Notes under the pieces: generated by a model
What the model was told of the DNA's origin: nothing
What the model saw: only the letters and a program-made list of their open reading frames with translations
The model's database searches: none
Position numbers and translations under genes: made by a program
Part shown: one piece after another, positions 52,301 through 64,000 of the stretch
Layout of the letters: each line of letters begins with the position of its first letter
How positions within the stretch are numbered: position 1 is the first letter of the stretch
Source of the DNA: Trochalopteron elliotii
Lineage: Eukaryota > Chordata > Aves > Passeriformes > Leiothrichidae
Direction of reading: 5' to 3'
DNA: 64,000 bases
Assembly: GCA_024734555.1 (NCBI GenBank)
Contig: JANPWX010000028.1
Span: 810,950 to 874,949, forward strand

Positions 52301-55300
52301 CTGCAGCATTTCCCAGTGCTACCAAAACCTTGCCATGTGCATTGAGTTCACTCCCTGCCACCAAAGAAAACAAAGGGATAGACCTTCCTCAGTCAGCTGT
52401 GGACATACATTATTGCTGAAGGAGCTGGCTCCAGCGTTTCTGAGGATGGGGAAAAATTTGGGGTGGAGTGACAACATTACATCCCTTCCCTTAGCCTTAC
52501 TGTAGCCTAAAGGTGAGTCCAAACAGTACCAAACAGTATCCTTAAGTTACCATGTCCTGTTCCTTTTTTGGAGCACAGTTCGGGATGCTGGTAAGGGTGG
52601 AAAAGCACAAGTTCTGTTTTGTGCCTCAGGTAAATAGAGGAGCCTCACCAATGAGTGATAAACCTTGCATCTCCAGGCTTCAACACATGGCATGCAGAGT
52701 AGGAGTAGTATTCCTACTAGTTTGGAGAGAGGGGTTTCAAATGCCATGAAAACGAAAAAGCAAAGAATAAAGCAAGCCTGGAAATCAGGGTCTGAATCTC
52801 GTTGCAGGACATACAAAGAAAAGGATAGGTCATCTGGCACAGGACTGAGCCTTGAACTCAGACTAAATGAGAAGATGGAAGAAGCCTGGTAGCCTCTTGT
52901 GCTTGTAGCTCCTAATCTTCCTGGTAGCCTCACAGGCAGTGATCTGTAGCGCAGGGTTTGCAGCAATACTTTTGTTCCTCTGAGTCAGCAGTATCAGCAG
53001 GATTGCAGTGTGAAGCCTCACTGGTAAGCTGATACTGGAGTATCCTGCCCCATCAGGTTCAGGACGGCTGCTTGATTTTCCTTCTGTCCAGAATTTTGCT
53101 TGGATGAGAGCTGGTGACTTAAATTAACCTGAATAAACCAGGTGTTGGCAATTGCTGGAAGGCAACTGGAATGCTTGGCAGAGGCCAGCTTGTCACTTTG
53201 CAGAGTATGGTGAGATCTGCTTTTTCTGAAATCTTGCAAACCATATGCTAGACCCTTAAAACAGTTCTTAATGCTTTTAATCTTGCTATTTTGATCATGT
53301 TTACTTCAGAGCTGGCTGAAAATACCCAAAATCAATATAAAACATGTTTTGTTGATGCTCATAAATTCTCTTTAGGTTGTGAAACACATTTACTAAAGCA
53401 GTTCAGAGCTGTAGTTCACTAAGAGAGGGAATATACTCTACTATCCATCTGTGCTAGCATCACAAGTGATATTGGACATCAGCCTTGAAATGAATGTAGG
53501 TGGAATACTAGAACAGTATTTTCTAGGCTGCTGGCAAATGGGGCATTCACTGGGTATACGAGTACCCAGTGGCTCATGGCTTAGTTGTAGGCACAGGAAA
53601 TGACAGTGCACCGCTGACTTCTGGATCAGCCAAGTCTAAATACCTTTCTGTTTTTCTTTTCTGCCCAGGATAATGTGATCTCATGCTTTGTTGTAGATTA
53701 TATCTGTATCTTAACTTAGTTTAATGAAGGGGATTGGATGCTAAAAGGTTCTGACGTTATGCTAATGTTGCGTCTTTTATGTAATTTTTACTCTGGCCAT
53801 CTGAACAGCGGCAGCATGTCAGTCAGTTGCCTTTCCTAGAGTCTGTTTTTTCTAGCTATTGATAAAACTCAAATGTGTTATGTTTTTTGTAGAGGGTATT
53901 TTGTGAGTAGAGAGACATGATCATGCTCGAAGACCACCAAACTCTGCCTCTCAGTGTACTGAGAACTGCAGGTTGCTGACAGGACGTGTCTGCAGCTTGG
54001 GTCTGGCTTGTGACAATCAGCTCCTTTTGGTCGTAAGCCAATATACAAAATTACCACAGGTTAAAAGCAAATTGGCAGGAACTCCTGTGTTGCAGTTGGG
54101 CCACAGAATTCTGACAAAACAGTTGAGCCATATGCTTTGACAAGGTTGCTTTATTGACTCAAAGAAGGAATGATAAAGAAAAGTGTTCTTTGTTTTTAAG
54201 TGTTTAGGAGTCTAGGTTATGGCTGAGATGCAGAACACTGGTAAGGGTAGGTTGGAGAGTTTGGTGTCCACTTGAGCTAAGATTGTTCGGCCATGCAATT
54301 AAAGGACCAAAGGACACATCTTTTCAAGAAAGCGTCTTAAACTTTTCTGTGCTAAGAAGTGATACAAGGCTGTGTCTTGACTGCTGACAGTAGAGTGCAT
54401 CAGTCCAAACTGACTCTTGGCTTGGCACGAGCGCGGATGACATGATGGCAGCGGGTGCTTCCATAGCAGATGGTCAGGGGTAAGCCTGCAGAGCCTGGCA
54501 GGCTCCTGGTGCCTCTGGCAGAGTTTTGTTATATATCTTAAATCAATCTGATACTTTACAGAGTGCTCTAATATGGTCCTCCACAGAAGTGAGGGAAAGA
54601 CATCACCGCTTGAAGCATGAATAAAACACGCTGACTTGTCGTCCACATTGTTTAAATGTATGCAAGTTTACAAGTTTAGAGGAAGGTCCTCAGAGTAAGG
54701 CAGTGATCAGTGATTCTGCCACAGTGCAGGATGGCACTAGGTGGGGGCATGTCTTTAACTTAATTGAAGAGCTGACCTAGATGCACTTCAGTGGGAGTTC
54801 AAACTGCTTTTCAGAGGACTCCTTTCACTTCTTGCTTCAGGGAGTGTAGGACTTGTATGAAAGGGGCAAGCCAGCTGGCCTGTTTCCTGCCTCTGAAGGC
54901 TGCTATTTCTCATTACATATAGGTCGAATATAGATGAAAACTTTAACTTATCATTGCATCAGTTCTTTAGCTCTGGAGTTTTCAAATCCAACCTTTTCAA
55001 ATGGAGACTTGGGTTTGGATCCTGTTACATGACTCGAGATTCCAGAGTATGTTTATTGTGCTTGTAGCTCCTAGTCTAAGTTTTATAGCTTCATCTAAAT
55101 GTATTTATATGAGAATGTACATTCTGCTAAGGGACAGCAAGCCAGAAGCAACTCAGCATATTTAGCGTGCCAGTGTTTTGAAAACACGAACATTTTATTA
55201 TGGGTGATGTTTTTTTGCTGGCAAGTGAAACAATGGTATTTTCATATGTGAGCCTTACCTGTGACTTTCTGATCTGATCTTTGATTCTATGAAATGACTA

Positions 55301-56600
55301 TGGAGGACTCTACATTAGAGTTTTTCTGGTTTTGCTAAGTTGATTTAAACTTCAGATTGCTTTGTTGTTGGTGAATGGCAAGAGTGCTAACAGGCAAGGT
55401 TTGCTACGTTTGTAATAGGTGAGTTTAAAGAGCTGCTTCTTGTTCATCAGAAAGCTGGAAATTGCTTAGACAATATTATGAGAAACTGCCTTTCAAGTAT
55501 CATGCTCCATATCAAGAGTTAAATTGACACTTCTGGGTGTTGCAGTCTAGAGATCTGGCTCTGCACAAAGCTTTGCTGCCTGGATGTGAGCCTGTGTGAT
55601 GGATTCCAAGTTCCTCACTCATCAGTACTAATCATCAGTAGCTTGATAGGAGACTTCTACTGCCAGTGGCAAATGCATCATCCCAGAGGCATTGATGACT
55701 TCACACTGTTGATAGCAACTTAGTTCTGTCAGGTTCTTTTAAATGTTAGTAGTCCTTACTGCATCTTCTATCTCTCAGGTAGATGTTCCATCAGATTTAA
55801 CATCTTAGGGTTTTTTTGTAACATCAAGAAATCTGCAGTATGTGAAAGGCTCTGGCTCACATTGAAGAGTCAAGTTTATTGGAAGTAGACTTCAGTTTTT
55901 TCAAGATTTTTGAGACTTAAACTCACCTGTCTGTGTGGCAGAAGAAAAGTATTATTGTTTAACTGTTGTAGTACAGGGGAATGAACATGAAGGAATTGCA
56001 CAGTTTCATATTTTGCCCTTTGTTTTTCTTAGCAAGGAGAGAGTAAAGCTGTGTCTAAGTGTGAAGGATATCAGTCATTTTGTTAAAAAGACTGTTATGA
56101 GGCACACCATTCACATATGAGGCAGCCATCTGGTTTTATGAACTCTTCTGCTTTATGGTAGATACATAGATACAAGACAATGGATTGAAATGATAGCAGC
56201 CATGTTAGAAAGTACTTGCTGCTTGGTTGGAGCTGCTTTAGTGTGCTTCCAGGAGGTCATACTGTTGCACTGGCTTGTGCAGAAGTTTGCATTGCACTTG
56301 GTTTATTTTTTCTACAGGTATGTTCATGTTTTCAACAGGGCCGCTTGCATGGTTGTGGCCATTTCAGTCCTGGTTAAAATTTTGGGGTTGTGTCATTATG
56401 TGGCCTCCACTGATGGAAAAACTGGACTCTGGGAATAATCTCACTGAGGGAACAGCAAAAGCATGTGTCATGGTCTGGATATTGAGTCAGATGTGTCAGC
56501 TTCTGAGGCTGCCTACTCAGCTGATCTCTTTCTAGCACAAAGGCTGTAGCTGTTTACCATGTCACTGAAGATGTTTGCACGTTGTCTCATCCCCACCCAA

Positions 56601-56615
56601 TTTTGTTTTGTTTTG
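56601..56615. repeat. (TTTTG)3 simple repeat
   Basis: Three identical TTTTG pentamers occur in tandem within the intron. Confidence 0.85.
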
Positions 56616-59600
56616 TTAATGTGTTCCCAAAATGCAACAGCTAAGTATTGAGGCTGGAACATCAGGCTTCTTGCAATATATTTTCAGTCTAGTTCAGCTT
56701 TTTAGTGGATTACAAATTGCTGTTCTGGGCAGAGTTGATAGTCTAGTGATAGTTTCATTTCTACAAGTTCATTAAAAACAAATGGTTTTCTGAGGAAAGG
56801 AGATAATTTGGGGGTAGAATTCTCAGACTGCAGCATGGCAACTGAAAGAACTCAGGTACCATGCCTTAGCTGATTACCACTTTCTGCCAGATGTGTTTGG
56901 AGTGTAAAATCAGCCCAGCACGTAAAGGCTGATTAGGATTAGAAAATGCTGTAGTGCAGAGATTACAGTAAATGGCCCAGTGCTATTGCAGCAAGTGTGA
57001 GATCCTTGTGTTTCTAGTGTAGCTGTACTCTCTGCCTAAAAGCTGCAGTTGATCCTGTTACTGATATTCCAGCAAGCACCCAAGTGATAAGAGTTACGAA
57101 TTGATACAACCAGCAGGTAATGTTAGGGGTTAGTCACTTTCATGGAAGGATAATCGCAGGCCACAGCTGGAATCCTGGTGTCAGGTTGTGGATGTGCCTA
57201 ATGTCAACAGGCAATTGACAATAGTCATTTAAGTAGATTTTATTGACTGTTACCCTTCTAAGCAATAATCTTGAAACTCTTATCATGCCTTTAAAATTAC
57301 TTTGTTGTTTGCAGCAAGAGCTAAGATGCAAGAGAACTGTCACTTTTACGCTTGCATAGATGGAGAGAGCAATTCCCTTAGAGGAAATTGAATAAATTCT
57401 TTGAAGGCTTGGCAGAAGATTGGCTGGTGGTTGAAGTTTCATATCTAAATTAATGTATATTTTGGTTAAGGCTTCCAGGTTTGAAGTGCTGAAGGAAATG
57501 TCTTGTAGAATGAGGTCTGAGATTTGTCATGCAGGATTAAAGTTCCTTTTCATGCAAAGTTATTGGTCAAAAGCTATTTTTAATGTTAGCAGGGTTTTTT
57601 TCCATGTCTCTTCTTCCCCTAGAGTTTGGCATTTAGGATGCCAGATTATGATAGGATGGGAAATAGCCTTTCTCCAGGACAACTGCTGTTATATTTTAAC
57701 CTTAAAACCATTGGTTGATGTCCACTAAATGCAAATGGAATTTTGCATGTCTTTAACTATTAAGAGCTATGCAAAATGGCACTGCAATAATGATTTGTGG
57801 CCCAGCTCTTCCAGTAAATCAGTAAAAAAGAGAAGTGGCACATTTAGCTCCAGAATTACTTGGTGTTTCATATCAACTTAAGCAGAAATGCTTAATTCTT
57901 GTATTTGAGCAGAAAAATGCCTCTTTCTGTTGAGCTAGTTGTGGAGCAGGATTTGTGTGGAAGGAGGGTTGGGAGTGAGTTCTGTGGGTGAGAGGAAAAG
58001 ATCATTAATGCTGTGATTTCTCATCTTTCCTCTTCTTTGCCTGAGAGAGATTCTTTGGTATTCAAAGTGAGTGAATTCTGTACCAATGAGGTTCAAGATT
58101 GAGCTTCTTACAACCTTGGAGAAGATTCCATGCTTGATAACTAATGCTTGTCTATAGTGAAGGTGTTTTAAAAAACTGTGGTAGCTGTAGTGGGGAGGAA
58201 ATGCAGAATCCTTAGCCCATGGGGCCTTTTCCCCTTTGTTTGGTGTTCTGACTTCATATATGTGAGGCTAAAAAGGTGCTTTCCAAAGTATGTTTGTACT
58301 ATAAAGTGTGTAGCCTATCTTCTGTTATTCCAGATATGAAATTCCTGAGCGACAATGAAACTTACTCTTCTAACTGGTTGGATCACGGGTGTCAGCAAGG
58401 TCTCAGACTTTGTTCATAAAATATATTAATTGCTAATTAATTTTCAGTCTTAAAGACTATACTTAAATCTCAATGAGTGCTCCTTAACACTGAGCTTCTG
58501 CAGCTGGCCTGAATGTCTCCTTTCAGTTGTACTATTCTCCTTGAGAGGACTGCAGTGTAAACACTAAAGGTAGTGCACACTGTTCTCCCCCAGAGGCAGT
58601 GGAGCTCTAAGTTCTGGGAGCTTTTCTTTAATGTAAAAAAGTATTCATAGTTCATGAAACTTGAAGGAATTGCTTAAAGCAAGATCATTTTTGTTTTTCT
58701 AACAGAGTGTAATCACACTTTCCCCCCATTATTAGTACTGGGAGAGACAGCTGCTGTAGTTGCACCCTTTTAGACCCAGTAGAAGACCATCTGACGGTTG
58801 GCTTTTATTTCCTACTTCCAAGAGAGCTGAACCTGAACCTCTCAGGAGGAAAAGACATACATATAAATAATTAAGTGCAGCGTAACACAAGTGCAGCATA
58901 ACTGATGTAACACTGCTAATGAACTAGGGTGATTTTTGCAGACGACTTACAGTCAAATATCTTGTCCTGATATGTTGATTAAGGAGGGGTGAAAACCCTG
59001 TGGAAGTATGTCAAAATAAAATCCAGCAGTGTGTAAGGGGAGTAGATTTCTCACTTTGTTTCAAAAGAGGTAGTTGATGATACAGGAGATGGTGCACTGT
59101 TGTGTTTAAAAAGGAGTAGTGAGATAATAAGATGATTCTACCGCTAATTAAACTCTCAGGTTGAGAAATTGGAGGATGCTTCAAGAGAAATTTGCTAGTA
59201 CTCAGTCATTTACCCTGTCTCTCTGCAGACCCTTCATGTGATTGATAGGTTCTGCAAAACACTTAATACTTTGGGTAGTACAATATGCTTGTCAGTAGGA
59301 AGAGAGGAAGAAAATGCGTATAAAAGCTTGTCTTGGTGTGTGGTGCTGTTGTGTGGTTCAAAGACTGATTGTTGTGACCTTTCAGACTTCAGGATCTGCA
59401 GCCAGTATTTGTCCTCACAAGAGTCTTGAGATTTATTTTGGAAGGAGGAGATATTTGAAGTAAAGTTGGAGAGAGGAGGTAGCACCCCTGAGAGCTACAG
59501 CTGCATTATTGGGAGTCTGAGGTACCTGGAGAACACGTGCTCAGTGGAAGATTGTGTTTAGGTTTGTTTAGTTGGCATGGAAGTTCCAAGGCAATATCTG

Positions 59601-60466
59601 AAAGATGCTGGACTTTGATAAAGGCTAGGCTTGCTGGCATCAAGGTGAGATACAGCAACCCTTGAGGCAGACTTTTGGGGAGGAAGGAGGAGAGAGCATG
59701 CACTGTTGTTGGGGTGATTGTTACAAGCCAGATCAAGATGTGTGTTTGTGTAGACAGGGCAAGCTGGAAGTGAAAAGAATAAATGATGAATTATAACCTG
59801 AGAAACTAACTCCAAACTCTTTTCCAAGGAATTGCCTGATAGTCAAAGCCAACAGCATTCAAATTATCTGATGTTCTTATGAGGAATTGTTGTAGAAGCA
59901 TAAACTGGTAACTTTGTTCTGCTTCCAATACTGTTTTGTGATCAAGTTTCTGTAGATGGGGAAGTTCAGCTCTTGCATTGGTTAGCACAGTGCTCTAGTA
60001 GCTTCCTAATACAGTTCTGTCTTGCAGGGGAGGGACTGTACTCTTACTTGCCTATTTAACTTTCTTGGTTGAAGCTTGTAGTCTCTTACTCTGAGCTCCC
60101 TGGATTTGGAACAATCCTGCGTTTCCTTTTCAATAGCTTCAAGGCATTATTTAAATATTTATAAGTGAGAAAAAAACTCCTGAAGACTATTGTAGCATTT
60201 GAGTAACAGTGAGGAAGGTCTGTAAGTGGGTTACTGCTGGAGAGATTTGCCAGAGTTTAGGAACTGAATGTATGACACAGCTCAGATGCTGAGGCAGCTT
60301 GTGTGTTAATTCAGTCTGGAATGACAGCTGCTCTTAAGTTGGCACTGATATTCCTCTGAACAGAGAGGTCTTGTGCTCTGCTGCTGTTTCTCTGCATACT
60401 GAAATGTAAATTGTGAATAATTAATCATGAACTGGGAAATCCCAGGTCTGCTTATTAAAGAATTTA

Positions 60467-60491
60467 GGGGGGTGGAGGGGTGGGGCAGGGG
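60467..60491 (+). other. Intronic G-quadruplex motif
   Basis: G-runs of 6, 4, 4 and 4 are separated by loops TGGA, T and CA. This meets the standard four-run G4 rule with very short loops. It lies on the non-template strand of SNAP91 intron 1, so it would also be present in the pre-mRNA. It stands out in otherwise AT-rich sequence. Confidence 0.85.
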
Positions 60492-60595
60492 AGCCAAAAC
60501 AAAACAGGAAAAAAACCCTGCCCAGATCCAGAATACCGTCTGGGAAGGTAAAGGACTAAGAGATTCTTTAAAGTATTGTATAGTCTCTCATATTA

Positions 60596-60616
60596 AGAAA
60601 AAAAAACAAAAAAAAC
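60596..60616. repeat. A-rich low-complexity tract
   Basis: Runs of A are interrupted by a single G and a single C within about 21 nt. It is a simple low-complexity tract about 100 bp after the G-quadruplex motif. Confidence 0.8.
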
Positions 60617-63600
60617 CTAGAAACTAGTTTTTAATGAGAGTGAAAGAGTCTGAAATTCTGAAACCTTTGAAATGTTCTTACTGTTCCCTTTTTTTACCTT
60701 ACGAGCTTAACAAACGTTAAAGCCAGTCCCATCTTTTAGTGTGCTCTTCAAAATGTCATGGAGAGAGAGCCAAGGTCTCTCAACATACTTCAGTCTGCTT
60801 CAGTTAACCATCTACCATTCTTTCTCTATTTGTCAGGTTTGTCTTTTTATTAATGGAGGTGTTAATTAGGGAAGAGAAGTAAACCTAGAGTATGGTTAAG
60901 TTGCAGTTGTCTTAAGTCTGGGTGAAAAAAATTGGTCTGTCCAAGAGCTTAAAGACTGCTGTTCAGATTTAAGTTACAGTGTCAGAGAACTGATAACCCT
61001 TTATTTCTTCTATTGCATGGATTTTCCATCTTAAAGCTTAACTAGAAAAAGTCTCTTGAAGTAAAATTATAATTTAAAAATGTATCTTTAATTGAAGGAG
61101 TCTTTAAAATAGCAGCTATGAAAATGTGAAGAGAGGAGGTAGGAGAAATCACATATTGTGATTTGGCGATTGTGATTTAGTCCTATAGTAAACAAATGGA
61201 TTCAAAGCTTATATAGGTCTTCATTCTCCAGTTACTTCACTTCTGTGAAATGTGTGGCAAAAGCACTTGCCACTGTTGCAGTACAGTTCTGATTTCTGAC
61301 TGTGCTTGTAATTTGTATTTGAGCTCAGTGTCTAGGTTTGGGGATTAGCTGTCAGTGTACTGGATGCCTGTAGTAGCAGAAACTTCTTCAGGAAGGTACC
61401 TTTAATCCTTGTTTGCCCTACTTGTGTGCGTCCCAAATGGAATCAACTTTGCAAGATTGCTTCATATGGTTTCTGTTGGGTTGTTCTTCATCTGTTACTT
61501 CTTAATATTACGTATTTTGTATAAGCAAATGTACCTGTGACTTCCTTGGAAGACTTAAGCTTTATTGTCTCTTGTCCACCCAGCAAATGTTTGAATCTGT
61601 ATATTTTGAAAATGTAGTTTCTATATTTTTTCCTGTAAATGATTTATTTTTCCTCATATCTGTTCTTCCTTACCACATTAAAGTAAAATTAATTTTTCCA
61701 ACTCCTGTTTTAAAATTTAGCTTAGCCACCAATCTCTGCTGCTCAGTTTCCTAAAGTTAGCTGTGCTAGTGCCTCATTCCAGATGCTGATGGTTGCTGGT
61801 TAAGCTGAGACTCTGTGGTACTGGGAAAGAAACCCAGGAAATTTGAATACCTTATCTTTGTGATATGACTAAATGGGAAACAGCTCTGCAAGAATTATCC
61901 CCCCACCCCCAATCTCCTTTTTCTGGCCTCAGATGACAAGTGACATCTTCATGCATGGTTTAATTCTTTTCAGTGCACTGAAAGTAGTAGACTTAATTTT
62001 AATCATGCCTCTCTATTTTGCACACTATAATTACTCATGTCCTAAAACATTCAGAGCTGCAGACTGAGATGCTGTACCCTCCAGCAGTTTGGAGGGGAGA
62101 CAGAAATGACTGACTTCAGAAGCAGTGCTGTGGCATCATATAGCAATGCCTTGTTGTCTCCATTGCCAGCATTTCTGTGGATGGACTTCTCTGAGGTTTC
62201 TTTATCTAAAGTGCACTGATGAAATACACAATTTATAGTGTCCCTCTTTCACAGAAATCTACATACTGAAGCACCAAGACTAAAAGCTTACAAATCTGAT
62301 GTATTTCCTTGTATTAATAAGACAAATGCTGTCACCTGCAGTAAAATCTGAGCAGGGTACACAGTGAGTAAGCCACTTGTGACTTGCTTCTAGGCTTTTA
62401 CAAACCACTGTCTTCTGTAATGCATTAATCAGCAGTACAGAATGAAAGATCATTGGACTGTTCGTACCACAGGATCAAGGAGAATTCTTGGAGCTCTGTG
62501 ATCTTGAACTGCTGTCATTCAATAGCATGGCTTTGCTACTCTAATACTTTGTCTGCAGAATTGCCTCCTTCAAGGGTAGTATTACTGAGCTTATAGAAGT
62601 AAACACATTTCAGAAGCTCTTCTGCAAAAAACTTCAAACCCAGCTTCCATAACCAAGACAACAAAATGCCATGACAACATGCATTTTCAGTTCAAACTTG
62701 GCAAATGGATCACATAATTTTTGTCTCCTGTATCATCTCAGAAAATCATTCCCCTGGCCTGAAACTGAAGACAACTTGAGCTTTTATGCCCATACAATAG
62801 ACAATTTCATATGCAAGCAAGGACTATGATTTTCCCACTTGTGACTCTGAGCTAGAGATTTCTTGGATCTTAAATAAAATAAGTCTTTGTAATAGAAGGT
62901 AAAAAACCCATAAAGATTACATGCCAGAAATTCAAAAAAGATCCAAACCAGCCAACTAACCAACCAGACAAAACCTGAACTTTTGAATGCTTCTGGTACA
63001 GCAGTGTGGGTTTCTGTACACACCAGGTGCATCTCAGTCGCTGATGTGACTCATTGATCTACTTAGACAGATTTGTCCTCTGGACTTTTCCAGTCCTGCA
63101 AAGGCAGAATCAGCAGTTTAATGCTGAGCCTTGACTCTCCACTCTTAGCAACATTAATGCTCTCCATTGCTTGGGATTATGTAGGGGAGGGAAAGGAAGT
63201 CTGCCAGGTGGTTACTCTACTGCCCAAGTGAATTGAACTCCTGTAGACTTGCACAGTTTAAGTGTGCAAGGATCAGTCACAAAATATTCTGTCAGCTTTT
63301 GAGGTAGAATATCTGTCATCACTGAATGACTTGAATAGTTGGAGGAAAATTTCTAGTCTGGAGGTGGGAAAGAAATCAGTAACAATGCTTCCTCTGAGGG
63401 AAAGTAAAAGATGAGTGTTTTCATTTTAGATAATGCTTAGTCTAGTGGTTAAACTTATAAATTTTTTTCTGCTTAGGCCTTCAGATTTTAAGCCTCACTC
63501 CTATAATTAGATACGTGTTTTGTGCTGTTCATGTTGCATGAAGTCATCTCCTTGAGTCTTGCTAGGGCTCTGTCTGGCATCACCCAGGTTTTGGGCATGT

Positions 63601-64000
63601 AGTTGTATGCAGTTTCCAGCTGTATCTCAAAAATAGGTGATAGCTTGTAGAAAGTAATTGCTGGCTGCCTAACTGGAGTTGGTAAATAACAGGCAATGTA
63701 GTAGATCACAGATCCTGTGAGATATAGAGGATAGTGGAAAGCTTGCTGCCCTGCTGTTTATGGTTTAACTGCTTACCTTAATTTCATTCACTCTTCTGTG
63801 CAAGTTTGCATATTTTTAATGTACAGGGCACCAAGCTGTATGTTATCGTTTTTCCCTTAGAGAGTCTAATGACTTACCTCTCCTATGTACGGGGCAGTTG
63901 CTTCACTCTAAACTAATGCCATTCCTTCTGTTCTTTCTCACTGTTGAAGAGGTCTTACTGCATGCCTGAATGCACTTTCCTGCTTTCTGGGTCTGTAGAA

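Larger units (their letters stand above)
46310..64000 (+). other. SNAP91: SNAP91 intron 1 (5' part, continues beyond the window)
   Basis: The interval starts with a GTGAGC donor and holds no recognisable coding exon. I looked for the expected next exon, encoding the ANTH segment after HLD and beginning YLIQ, and did not see it. Open frames here are short, overlap and are unrecognised, including the 139-codon minus-strand frame at 52547-52966. The plus strand is conspicuously T- and G-rich compared with the upstream desert, as expected for a transcribed non-template strand. Long first introns are usual for this gene. Regulatory elements or nested non-coding RNAs cannot be excluded. Confidence 0.8.

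Noticed and set aside
52547..52966. 139-codon minus-strand open frame in the intron
   Set aside because: The translation matches no family known to me and overlaps plus-strand frames. A nested gene is not supported.
1..64000. CRISPR array, operon, phage or other prokaryotic system
   Set aside because: The sequence is vertebrate nuclear DNA. There are no regularly spaced repeats, no dense coding sequence and no bacterial gene signals.

Overview
The window is vertebrate nuclear DNA, almost certainly avian. It is AT-rich, CpG-depleted, nearly free of coding sequence, and carries fragments of CR1 LINEs. Several of these end in the octamer-like ATTCTATGA tail typical of bird CR1. No bacterial, CRISPR, tRNA or rRNA features are visible.

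Positions 1-44,600 are a gene desert. It holds CR1 pieces on the minus strand (5.4 and 7.1 kb) and the plus strand (12.1, 18.3 and 19.9 kb, possibly 20.3 kb). It also holds homopolymer tracts, short tandem duplications (3.46, 4.43 and 33.74 kb) and two hairpins. The first hairpin is a perfect 54-bp inverted repeat with a 5-nt loop at 18,045-18,157. The second is a perfect 17-bp stem, also with a 5-nt loop, at 40,687-40,725. A CpG-retaining, homeodomain-motif-bearing block near 22.6-22.95 kb, and less clearly one at 28.2-28.56 kb, look like conserved regulatory elements. That is inference only.

Positions 44,600-46,300 are a CpG-island promoter interrupted by a 374-nt run of N (45,315-45,688). 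The island leads into the only gene I can support: SNAP91 (AP180, clathrin coat assembly protein) on the plus strand. Its first coding exon starts at 46,180 and ends at a GT donor at 46,310. It encodes 43 residues plus the first base of codon 44, and contains the complete PIP2-binding lysine/histidine signature of the ANTH domain. A plausible untranslated first exon ends near 45,807 and would be spliced to an acceptor at 46,148-46,149.

Positions 46,310-64,000 read as SNAP91 intron 1. The transcribed-strand copy looks T- and G-rich. It contains an old LTR-like dispersed repeat (about 51,975-52,300), a TTTG microsatellite, and a strong G-quadruplex motif at 60,467-60,491. I did not find the next SNAP91 exon before the window ends. 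In mammals, as I recall, the 5' side of SNAP91 faces RIPPLY2 and CYB5R4. I looked for RIPPLY2 in the upstream desert and did not recognise it. I see no new multigene system; the most unusual structure is the long perfect hairpin at 18.1 kb.
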